Shown here: positions 26,501 through 38,500 of the stretch, piece after piece
How the letters are laid out: every line of letters begins with the position of its first letter
Numbering within the stretch: position 1 is the first letter of the stretch
Source: Pyrrhosoma nymphula
Lineage: Eukaryota; Arthropoda; Insecta; Odonata; Coenagrionidae
Assembly: GCA_963573305.1 (NCBI GenBank)
Contig: OY754329.1
Span: 149,617,266 to 149,681,265, forward strand
DNA length: 64,000 nt
Reading direction: 5' to 3'
The notes under the pieces: generated by a model
What the model was told of the DNA's origin: nothing
The model's input: the letters and a program-made list of their open reading frames with translations, nothing else
Databases searched by the model: none
Program-made: the position numbers and the translations under genes

Positions 26501-29500
26501 TCTGGAACTCGCTTTCCGGGATCCCCTTCAGAGATGACGTCATGGCCCCTTGGACATCTTCTTTGGAGCTGTATCAGTTTCCCTTAAGGTCCTACTTGAG
26601 CCGAGGAATGAGGAAGAAGTCCGGTGGTGCCAGATATGGACTGTAGGGGGGGTGAGGCAACGTGGCAACCCTGTGCTTGGCCTGAAACCCCCGTGGAGGA
26701 CGCCCGAGGAGGACGCAGACGCACGTGGATCACGACGACTCTTCTTAACAGAGGTTCATGGAAATCGACATCCTTACTCTCTGCTTGCCTGCAGGCAACT
26801 GGAAAAAATATCGGTCTCTTCGGAAGGCTCCCCACTACCATGCCCAGGTGGTCCGACCCCCCTCCACCACTCGGTTCGCGCTACAGAAATTCAGTCCTAC
26901 TACTTTTTGATCCCACCCTGTACAATGGAAATAATTTCAAATAAACTACTTGTAAATAAACTAACTTATATTATACTTAAAATTAACTACTTATTTTTCC
27001 GTATGTTCTTACTTTTCGGCCTGAGTTAATAAATACGAAACAGTATCAGTGCTCCCTGGTCATTATTTTCCGTTGAACAGTCATTTGTTTTTACCTAGAT
27101 ACGATTGTGCCAGTTCATTCCTGTGGAAATCTCAATAACTTCAAAGTTGCATTTGTTACTGTAGTGCTGCGACAAAGCTGATGCGAATGGCAGAAAAACT
27201 GAAGAAAATTGTCCTTTCCATCGCTAAAAAACTAGAATTGATTACAAGAAATGAAAAAGGAGAGACTCCGCTTAAACTGACAAAAGAATATGATGTGGGA
27301 TTAAAAAGTTCGGGATATAATTAAGAATAAAAGTAACCTCAAGTTTGCTGCTACCTCGGGCAGTGGTTTGGGACCCTCAAAGCGTAAGACTAAGAAACAA
27401 TCAACCTTTCAAGATTTAGACTCTGCCATGCTTCTTTGGTTCAATCAAAAACGGTCAAGTGGTATACCCGTCTCAGGCCCCATGTGCGCACAGCAGGCTC
27501 AACTTTTTCACGAGTCATTAGGGATAGAAGGGGCTTTTAAAGCTTCTTCTGGGTAGTTGACGAGATTCAAGCAGCGACATGGAATTCGTGAAATTACTAT
27601 TCAGGGAGAGTGATTGAGTGGTAATGTTTCAGCCGCTTATGCTTTTTGCTTGGAGTTCACAAAATATGTAAAGGAAGAAGAGTTGGCACCCACACAGAAG
27701 CTCTGGCTAGTGTTGAAACTTTGCTGGATTACATGCGACAACATGATTTCGATTATTGCGACGTAATCTCAGCCAGAAAAATAAAAACAGCAATAAAATA
27801 AATCATGAAGAAATCAAGTAAACAGCAAAAAATAACTTGTTATTTCCGAGATTCACAATAAAAGAATGTGCTCTATTATGATATTCACTTTGATATGATT
27901 TCTACATTGACTTCAAATACGCAAGATATGCTATTTTTTTTTATTATCTATGTATATGGTCAAGTTAAGCGCCCATTATCTTTCGTTTCAAGTATTAGAA
28001 ACTATTTATTAGATTAGCATATATTTATAGATGAACGTTGAAGATTTCATGATATTCGAAATAAACGAACCAGAAAATTAGCATTTCGTTATTCACTTGT
28101 TTTCTTGGCGTAACACCTGCAGTCAATTGTAATGCGAAATATTTTTAATCCTACTAATGCCAAATCTATATATTATATCACATATATTTTTCAGAGGCTC
28201 ACAATATAACAATGTTTTGTATTATGTAATCACTTCGATGTCATACATTTACTGAAAATAAGCAAGATGTCAGTTTTTTATTATCTACGTAGTCAAGCTA
28301 AGTAAGTACCCATTACGTTGTGTTTCAAGCATTAGAAGCTATACATTTATAAATATTTACGATATTATTATATTTCAAAATAATATTAATATTTAGCATT
28401 TCATTAGTTGTCTTGCGGTAACCGCTGCAGTCTGTTATGTGAAATAGTTTCCATCCTACGAAGTGAAATGTCAATATCACAACCACATTTTCCATGTTTT
28501 TCGGTTGTCCATGTTTTTTGATTATCCGTGCCTCGTCATGCATCCATTAGCACGGATAATCGAGAGTTGACTGTACTAGTAATTCTGAAAAAAATAAGAT
28601 GGGTTACAATTGAATTAATGAGGTTTTTTAGCATATGCATAAAAAACAGCAAAAATGGGTTCAATTTCAATGCATGTATTATGGTGTATTCACAATTCCT
28701 AAGTAGTAATGTAAATTATTGAGAGAATTACTTGAGATAATACTTGAAATGGCTCATTATTTAAATGAAAATTTTTTCTCCTTTAAATTATAGTGGTAAT
28801 TTCTCAGAGTAAAATGAAATTGTTAAATGTTGAAACTATGCTCTGTCTTCCACAGTGGACTAGTTACCTTGAAGGCCTCCTTTCTTCCCTGCAAAATGCT
28901 CACAAATTCTCCTTGGAGTCATGGCTAGATCCTTCAAGTGGCCATCCACCTCCAAAAGGCCTTGGTTATCTTGGCCTCGCTCTCATTTCTGCCCAGAAGA
29001 TACTCATATTTTTGGGTGATCTTGCTCGCTATAAGGAGCAGACCAATGAGACTGCAAATTATGGGAAAGCTAGGCAGTGAGTATTTTTATTAATTTCTCT
29101 TCATAATGCCCGTTTTTGACTTAGCATTTAGTTTTTGAAATGCAATTATGTGCATGCCATAACATTATATGGAATGACTAAATTTTTAGCATTTCCTCTG
29201 ATTTTGTGAAATTTTCTGCTGATTGATTCAAAAGAATCATTGGAATTGGCAGTATGTTCTTACTAATTAAAAACCTTGCTGTAAACCGAATCATAGAGAA
29301 AGGAAATACTATAGAGTGCTCACTGGATATGTGATTGGGAAACAGATTTTTTCTGATCTCGCTAGATGGCGTTGATGATGTCAGTGGAATGAGGCCTTGG
29401 TCGTACAGTCCATCTTAATAGCCAGCGAGGTCGGAGCCCTCCAGGATATCTTTCATATGATACCCTTTGACTGGGCCTTCCCCTATCAACCTTCCTCTTT

Positions 29501-32500
29501 GAACACTGAAAGAGGTTAACAGGCACAGAAAAATGCACCTGTAAAGACTTTCAACCATTCGAAACATTGTTGATCCATTTGATCAGGGACATCCACTTGT
29601 CTAAAGATTCAGGTTCTTAGCTCGTTGATTGCAGAGGTCACAAGACAGGAAGTAAAACTCCACTTTCCAAGGTCAAGTAAGGTGCCGAGCAATATGACTA
29701 CCTACGAATAGCAAGTTCTCAAAAACATATGAGGAAGATATTAATTCTTAGTGAAGGAGGAATGTAGTTAAAGTAGCTATTGCTGAAAAGTTTGTCTAGA
29801 TGAGTGTCATTGCTGCATATCTAGAAAAAGGTTCATCTGCAAGCTGTATAAGTGTAAGAAACAGCCCTGAAGCACTCAGAACCTGTACTTCATATGCATG
29901 TATAAAGTTTTTTTCGTCCAACAAATATCAATTATGGCAACCCATTCAACAATGATATTTTTAATGCCACCATTTTTAAAATCAAAATAATGTAATATGT
30001 GTGTAGTGTATGTGCCCTCATGTTGGTACATCTACATCTTTCTCTTCTTATCATAGTAGCGGAGAAGAGATTAAAAGATAATTGTATGTGGTAGCATTCT
30101 ATATGTTACCCTTGACTGTTGCAGGCTTCTCTTCGTAGAAGTTACTAGTACTCATGTTTAACACAGCTTAGTACTTTTCTACAATATTTTATTATTGCAC
30201 GACGTTTTTCGCCATTTTACGGCATCATCAGGTTTACAAAATATAATATACATAAGTTTGTTATTTCAGTTTGTTATTGTTGTTATGGAGGAGGGAGGGA
30301 AATCTGATATTGGGGAATGGTTTAGGGGAGGAAAAATGAAAGACACGATGATTAAGGACTGGTAAGGCAGGAAAGATTAATTTTATCTGAAAGGAGGGGG
30401 GAGGGATGCGGAAATAATAATTCGTTGCAAAGGTGTTTTGACTCTGATAATTTCTAATTGTTTCAGTGCATCCATTTTCAGGCCTTTGGGAATAACGTGT
30501 AAAATTTCGGGTTTAAAATCGCTCGTATGATTGTTATCCAGAAGTTGTCTGGCAAAAGGTGAGGTGGGATCCATATTTCTGTAACATCTGGCGTGTTCTT
30601 TGATGCATGTACTAATACTCCTACCAGTCTGGCCGATGTATGCCATATTGCAACTATTGCATTTAATTTTATAAATAAACGTGAATTCTATATGTTGTTG
30701 TAGACTGCTCATATTTCTTCTCTTTACTTTTATTGAATTACAATAAAAATATTTATGAATCTGCAAAAAAATTGAACCCTCTGGATTTAGCAAAAACTCT
30801 CAGTATGTTTCATTAATTGTCCACTAGCCGTTCCATTTTGTCAAACACTTATTTTTTGGATGTGAAGATGGTCAATGAATCCTACGACAACCACTAGCCA
30901 TTAAATTAATTCACTGAATACATTTGTACTTGGTTCTGTTTCCCTTGAATGTGGTAATGGAGAATGATACGACCATTGTGGAGAAGTTGTTTGTAATCAT
31001 TATGCAGGTGCTACCTCCTCTTAGTTTTCATGGTGTTCTCGAAATTTTACTTTCTGTAATGATTAAATAAAAAACGAAAAAATATCTCTTTGGTGTATCC
31101 TGTATAAAGTTTCAATATGAAGGGAAAAAATAAATTTAAAATAGGAGTGTTGAAGTTTTGGAAACAGAAGCAGTACAAAAATTCATGCTAGCATTGCAAA
31201 AATCAACAGCTATGCTCCTATGAATTGTAGGTGGAACGAAGGATTTTTCCATTACCCACTTGTACAATGGCCGTGAGCACTCATTTATTCTTTACTCTAT
31301 GACCAAATGCATTTTTTCTCCTAGATTTAAAAAAATGAATCATTGAGGGCACTATTGTAAATGTGCTGACATTGACAAAATGGAGGTCAAACTTCCCATC
31401 ATTTAGTTATTTAGCTGCTGCATAGTTTGACACGTCTCCAACTAAATTTCCATTTTGAGAATTCTGCAGAATTTGTGTTTGATTTAGCTGTTATGTCTTC
31501 ATTTTCATTATTATCATGAGTGTCATCTTCCATATTATGTAAAGCTTTTGTTATTGCATTGGACTAGACAATAATTAAATAGTCGGGGCAAAGCACAAGG
31601 TTTTCAATGGGAGGTAATATTGTATAAGTGTCATGAGATGGTGCCTTGAAATAAAACGTTAAAACTAAAGTGTGCTTATAAATATAATTGGGACATCCTT
31701 ACATCTGGCATTAATATCTTGAGTTCATTTTATCTGTGGCCTATGCATTAAGGAGAAACATAATTTTATGGTGGCTGATTAATTATGACCACAAAAAAAA
31801 CAAGTAATTTAGGGACTTGACTTTAAGCTCAAGGGTAACTTTCATCTGCTAAACTCTGCTAGAATTTTACATTATAATTGGATGTAATGCAGCACAGCGC
31901 TTGACAGGTAATATTACTGGACTTGGGATGCAGTGATGTTCACTGGTCAGCTGTTCATTTTGTCAATCAGGGCTAGGGTTGGAAGTTAGCTAATCTCCTA
32001 TCTGAAATCTGCATCATTTGACAATAACTCTGAAATTTCTTTCTATGTCCTAAAAAACAAATATTTTACCCCAAAAATATGACCTGCTTGGTATAGGTAA
32101 TGAAGTCCTTAATCATCTGATTACTTAGTACATCCTGATTTTCTTGTTTTCATACCTTCATCATTTCTAACTCGTTATATTATTTATCTTGTCGATTTCC
32201 CTAAAATCACATTTTGTGCTCTGTTGATTTTTCATTAAAAAATATAGATGTTATGAGAGCCTTGTCATCGCTGGTAATGTTTAATTGTCTCCTATACTCC
32301 CTACAAGTCCTATTCATAGGATTTATAGTGGTGGTAAAAGTAAATATTGCTCGTATAACATAAATGAAATCAAGTGATAAATCAAGATCACTTGAACACT
32401 TGAGGCAAAACTGTGCAATAACTTCATCTCTACTTCAGTTTTTGTCTCAATTTATTTGTATTTTTTTTTCAGTTTGTTTTTATTGAATGAGGCTTCTTGC

Positions 32501-35500
32501 TGCAAATTTATTATCCAATGTTTTCTCTTGATATTTTCATTTTCACATTCCGTGTAACAGTTTATCCAAAAAATTTCTTCCTATCCTGCCAGATTGTGTT
32601 ATTAGATATTATTCCATTTTTCCTTGACATTTTTCTTCTGAACACTTAATTTCATAGTTTCTATCATAGTTTCATATCATAGTTCTCATCATAGATTTCA
32701 GTGGATCCTCATTTATCCCCTGATTGTGAAGTACAGTAAAACCCCATATTTGCATTACCGGAAATCATGTTTTCCTGCAATTTATGTAATTTTTGTAGTG
32801 TTCCATTGAATTTCCTATCTTTCCTACATATTTAGAGTCCTGTATTTATGCAATTTAAGTTTTCCCACAATTTGCATTGCCATGTGCTAAATGATTAAAA
32901 AAATATTTCCCTTTCTAAGGCAGTTACTCATGCATAAGAGCCTTATAAAACACTTCTCGATTTCTTTTCGTACTTATACTCTTAAAAAAGACGAGAGGTT
33001 ATCAGGTAGAGGTAATGTGAATGGTTTCAGGGAGGAATTTGAAAGTGGTGGAATGGTACACAGCACCTCTTAGAGGTGGAAATTTGAACTACTTCAACTC
33101 GTAATCTCAATCTTGTCAGAAAGATTCGCTCGATTCGTACCTTTCGTACTATTTACTGAATAAATTGTAGGACTGGAAGTTTGCTATTTAATTTATACGA
33201 CATTAGTACACCTTCAGGATAGTATTCATTTTGTTCAGAAGTTGAAATCATAAAGAATACAAATAAATTCTTACCCAGTTATGATGAAACATGAAATATG
33301 CAAGAACTTAGTGAAAAACTAAACGATACTTGCTTTATTGCATCAAACTGTTAGTCGAGAATTGAGTCGCAAGCAAGAAGGTTGGCTTGAAGAATTGTGA
33401 AGAAGGCTGCCTGTACTAGTTGACCTGCGAGGTAGCTCAGATTCTCCAGCCTTGTTTTTCTCAATTACTCCAGAAAGTAAGTTTTAATTTGCTTGGCAAA
33501 GGAAAAACGAGGTTAAAAAAAGAACATTTGAAATGGAGAACAATAGAAAAAGGTTAGAACAGGTTAAGGAGGTTCGGTGGTTTCGCTTAACTTATGAGAA
33601 TTCGATGGAACTTGCAGGGAACATTACTTTTGTTGTCTTAAAGCTACCTGATTTTTTTTCAGAATTATTTGCTGCAGATTTATTAAGGTATTTGAATGAG
33701 AAGTGGGCATGAAATTACACGGGTTTTTATGGGAAGGCAAGGCTTTTTATTCATCAGAAAGAACATTTTCTAATCATTCTATGTATCATAATTTGTATCA
33801 TCTATAGAAAGATGTAATACCGATTTTTACTCAGAGCGTGTGAAGATATCCCTCGCACGTGTTGCGGACTATGTGAAATTGGCACCACAAGTCAGGTACT
33901 TGATATGTGGATGCATAACTTGCAGGATGCAGTAGAAAAGGCATAAGAACCTGTGTAATTTCATGGCCAATTTTCGATCAAATATCTTAAGAAACCTGCA
34001 GCAAATAATTCTGAACATTTGCAGGTAGCTTTATAACTATATTATTAATTTGTATACATCTAATCTTTACCACTTAATTATGATTTAATGTTTTTTTTGG
34101 AGCTCCAGAAAAAACATTCAATTATATTATTAATGCTTTCAGGAAATTTCATTGAATTCTCTTAAGTTGAGTGAAACCACCGTATATCCTTAATTCTCAT
34201 GTTGGAACCTCTTGGCTAAATGTCAAAGATTGTCGGTCTATACAGTGTAAAAGTGAATATGTAATTTCTGCTTTTTGCATTTTCCCGCAATGTACACCTT
34301 TTTCTAGGTTCCCTACAAAAGTGAAAATAAATAGTTTTACTGTATATGAAATTTAAAAAATAATTGATTCTAGAACCATGTTCTGTGGGGTGCACTGCAA
34401 TAATTAATGTTAACTTTCCATCTCTATTGTTTTCCAATTACCTCAGGACTTATCAGTGTCATTAAATATTTTTTTAACTCTTTGTCTTCACTGAATGTGC
34501 AAAATCCAGAGTTGTAGATAAGTTGGAAAATCAAAAATGCTCAGCTGTAAGATGGACTAGTAGTACTTTGGGGAATAAGCCATTGCCTGGTACAGGCTTT
34601 TGTGACTCCCCGGGGAGTCGCAGTCCCTACAATTCTCATTTTTTGTGCTCAGGGCATAATTTTAAGTGAAAATGATATTCAAATTGACATCAACTCAATC
34701 TTATCTATTTCAGGTGGTATTTGAAAGCTCAGCTTGTGAATCCTAAAAATGGGCGACCTTATAATCAGTTGGCTCTGTTGGCCATCTATGCTGTGAGTAC
34801 CTACTTGTAGTCATTGAGTGAATTTTCAATTGATATGATTGATAAAATTTATTTTTAGAGATGGGTCAAAAAAAATCTTTATAATCCTTATTATTGATTC
34901 AGAGTAATCATAATGTTCAATATTGTGTTTAAGATTAACCTATTGTTCATTAAAAAGGTCGAGTCCCTTGAGTTTAGGAAGCTGTATCTTCAAGTAGGGT
35001 TAACAGATTTTTACGAAATAAAAACCATGTGATAAAATGATCATTCCTAGGTTTATCGATGCGTGTTGAAAAATTTTCATTTACTTATCTGCCTTTTTAC
35101 GATATTTTATTTGAAAAAAGTCTCTATTTTTGGCACTCAAAATCCGATTTCCCAACTTTGTTATCACTGTTCTCTTAACATCAGACATAGAAACTGGCAA
35201 TTCTGATATAAGCTAGCAAAACAAGTTATTAACGTAATAAAAGAAATAAATTGTTTATAAGTGGAGTTTTACACGAGATGGAGTAAAAGTTGTAAACCTC
35301 CGCTTATTTTGAAACTAATGATGCGATTGAAATTTGAGATATACTGTTGTGATGCGCAGTAACGCCAGCATTGCAAATATGTACAAAACAAATAGTAAAA
35401 ATTACTGGTATTCTCAACAACGGTTTTTATTTATATCTATTTTCACGTGCCGAACAGCAGTTGTTGATCGGTAGAGGACGACTTCGTCGGAGGAGGAGAA

Positions 35501-38500
35501 GAGGGCAAGGGACAAGCGACGTTGCCATTTGATACGTGTAGCACTACTCTGCTGGCAAGTGCGAAGTTGAAAGCATCACAGATGTAAATGTCTGTTCTGA
35601 GTTCGGACAACAATTTAATGATAGGATGAATTCTGATGACTCTCTTTCATCAGAATTCGGAAGGCAGTTAAATGATGAAGTATAATTATTTCCCATCATC
35701 ATTTTTCATGCCCCTGCCACACAGTCTTGAGGTGGCTTGAAGGGTATTTTGTAGATGTAGATGATTGAAATGTTGAAAAATGTAGTACTCCAACACCGCA
35801 CAATTATCTGAAATCAAGTGGTCAAAGCTATAAGATGGTTTCTATCAAGAGCGGAAACTGCAGAAAACGAGCATTTAATGAAGAGTAGATACATATTTCT
35901 TTCTAACTATCCTCTTATGTAAGATTGAAAGAGGAGGGAGGGGGGTTGCCGAAATCTAACATTGTCTTACATAGGGGGAGGGGGGTCTAAAAATATAAAG
36001 AATCGTCATACGTAATACTTGAATGGCCCCCAAGAGTTTAAAAGTAACGAATTTGTAAGTAAGCACTCACTACGGAGCGGCAACAGCGGATGGCTATGGA
36101 CGATTTCCTTTACCTTCCCCTTACGACTCATCGGCGCTCCTTCCGTAGCGGGTCGTGCTTTCTTGGCGTATGAAAATAGATATAAATAAAAACCGTTGTT
36201 GAGAATACCAGTAATTTTTACTATTTGTTATGTACATATTTGCAATGCTGGCGTTACTGCGCGTCACAACAGTATACCTCAAATTTCAATCACATCATTA
36301 GTTTCAAAATAAGCGGAGGTTTACAACCTTTACTCCATCTCGTGTAAAACTCCACTTATAAACAATTTATTTCTTTTATTACGTTAATAACTTGTTTTGC
36401 TAGCTTATATCAGAATTGCCAGTTTCTATGTCTGATGTTAAGAGAACAGTGATAACAAAGTGGGGAAATCGGATTTTGAGTGCCAAAAATAGTGACTTTT
36501 TTCAAATAAAATATCGTAAAAAGGCAGATAAGTAAAGGAAAATTTTTCAACATGCATCGATAAACGTAGGAATGATCATTCTATCACATGGTTTTTATTT
36601 CGTAAAAATCCATTAACCCTACTTGAAGATACAGCTTCCTAAACTTGAGGGACTCGACTTTTTTAATGGACAATGGTATCATGTGTAGTTATGATTTAAT
36701 TGTTGATGATGATGACTGATTCTACTGCTCTTTGTTTTAATTCAAAAGAGTCACTGTCTTAAGTGTAAAACTAGAATCAAATACCTTTGCATTGCATGCT
36801 CTTTGGCATAGTGAAAAATTTCTTTTTTTCCAGTTTTCTTTTTCACCCTTTTTCAATTTAACAAAAAAATCATGTCATGTCACTCACGTAGTCACTCTTT
36901 TCCTGTGATATGGTTAAGATATGCTATCATTATTTGCAGCATGTGTTCAATTTTTATTTCATAGCAAGTTTTAATGATTTTTTATCTTATCATTTCAGAG
37001 AAGGAAGCTTGATGCTGTTTATTACTACATGAGGAGTCTGATGGCATCCAACCCTTTTCATTCTGCCCGGGAGAGCCTTTTGGCATTATTTGATGAAATT
37101 AGGAAAAAAGTAAGTGATGTTTTGCTTAATGAGGAAAAAATGAAATGTTTTCTGTTCATCACTTCCATTCTAATATTAATAATTCTATGCTTTTGAGTAG
37201 TATAGCTTCTTTTATTACATGATTACTTGTTTAAGTGATAGGGTTCTCCTGCCACTTGTCTTCTCTTGGTAATCCTCTTTTATATTTGAAATAAGAGTTA
37301 TGTATGCATTGCAATGCTGTAAAAAATCTGACAGTAATGAGGTAGGAGCTAGCTAATGTGAGCTTAAGTGCAACACAGAATGGCAAAATGCATCTAATAA
37401 CAAAATAAGGACAATCCTGAGTTGTAGGAAGATATGGCATGTAGTAACCAAAAGAGTACTTTTAAAAAGAGTAAGAGTGCTTCTATTGGGAAGAAGGATT
37501 TATTTTTAGGAGATGATATTTATTAGCCTTGAACTAAATGTGGCAGTTTAGGTGTTTGTCAGCTTTGGGACCATTCAAGTATCACATAAGATGTTTTGGG
37601 GAGGGAGGGGGTTTGAGCTTTTCTTACATTGTCCTACGTAGAGGTGAGGGGGTCCGAGACAATCTTACATAAGATTTAAGTTACTTTCGAGATCGTATTT
37701 TTATCAACTTGTTAAATTATCGTCAGACGAAAAATTGTTGTTTCTGATGGCATCCCGAAGGACACTGTTGTTTGGTCTGTATTTCTAATTTGTCCCAATA
37801 ATTAGTAATGTTTTTTTCCTCAGCTGAATTAGATACCTTTGAATGCTCTCCAGCTTATCTTCATATGCATCAGATAAGTGCTGGGAAACTGTCGTCCTTC
37901 TCCTAATCGAAAGTCCGTTTCTGATAAAACATCATTGTAACCATCCTCTGCTCGCCTTAAAGTCTGCCGGAGCAACACCTAATTCTCTCGCTATTTCTCT
38001 TGCTTTCACCTGGCACATTTCTGTTGACACTACATAAGCATACTGTCGTCGATCAAAGATGTATGAAGCCAGTCACTTTTCTAGTTCAGGGTATTTTGCA
38101 CTTTTACCCCTAAAAGCTCTCATACTTTTTTTTTTGGAGATTGCAGTTTTTCCTTCATCTTCCTCCAGTCTCTGATGCACGATTTAGATACACCATATTT
38201 CCTTCCTGCAGCTCAATGTTCTATTTTTTCGCCATCGCTTATAAGTTATAATACGTAGTTTTGTACTCACAGGATACGATTGCAATTTCACTTCAGAATT
38301 CATTTTTAGGGTGGTAACTGCAAATTATTTTGAAGTACCAAATGACTCGAACTCGTTTACTCCTCTCACGTATGGAAGGGATAGCACTGAGAGAAAAGCA
38401 CGTATATTAAGAAGGTACCATCTCTGAGCATAAGGGTCTTGCCACTACGTAACAAATACTTGGTCTTGTTTTTACAATGTAGCTTTTATGTGTACACTAA

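Larger units (their letters stand above)
26019..28573 (+). mobile_element. Tigger/jerky-type DNA transposon carrying a nested mariner
   Basis: Left end CAGTCAACTCTCAATTATC and right end (reverse complement CAGTCAACTCTCGATTATCC) are flanked by TA (26017-26018 and 28574-28575). The style is that of Tigger elements. Inside lie a transposase relic (27187-27801) and a mariner inserted at a TA (26358-26920). The element lies in SMG6 intron 7 in the same orientation as the gene. Confidence 0.8.
30191..30800 (-). mobile_element. Penelope-like element, 5-prime truncated tail
   Basis: The minus strand holds the last part of a Penelope ORF (30383-30793) followed by a non-coding tail with a hammerhead-like core (30191-30240). 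Reverse transcriptase sequence is absent, as is usual for truncated Penelope copies. The GC-poor, G-rich spacer at 30290-30420 is part of the tail. Confidence 0.75.
29077..34713 (+). other. SMG6 intron 8 (5.6 kb)
   Basis: GT-AG intron. It contains a Penelope tail near 30.2-30.8 kb and a 1.6 kb inverted-end element near 32.7-34.3 kb, both listed separately. Between about 31.0 and 32.7 kb I see no gene or recognisable element. Confidence 0.6.

Noticed and set aside
26550..27029. 159-codon plus-strand frame
   Set aside because: It runs across the nested mariner, whose real coding remnant is on the minus strand, and past the element's end.
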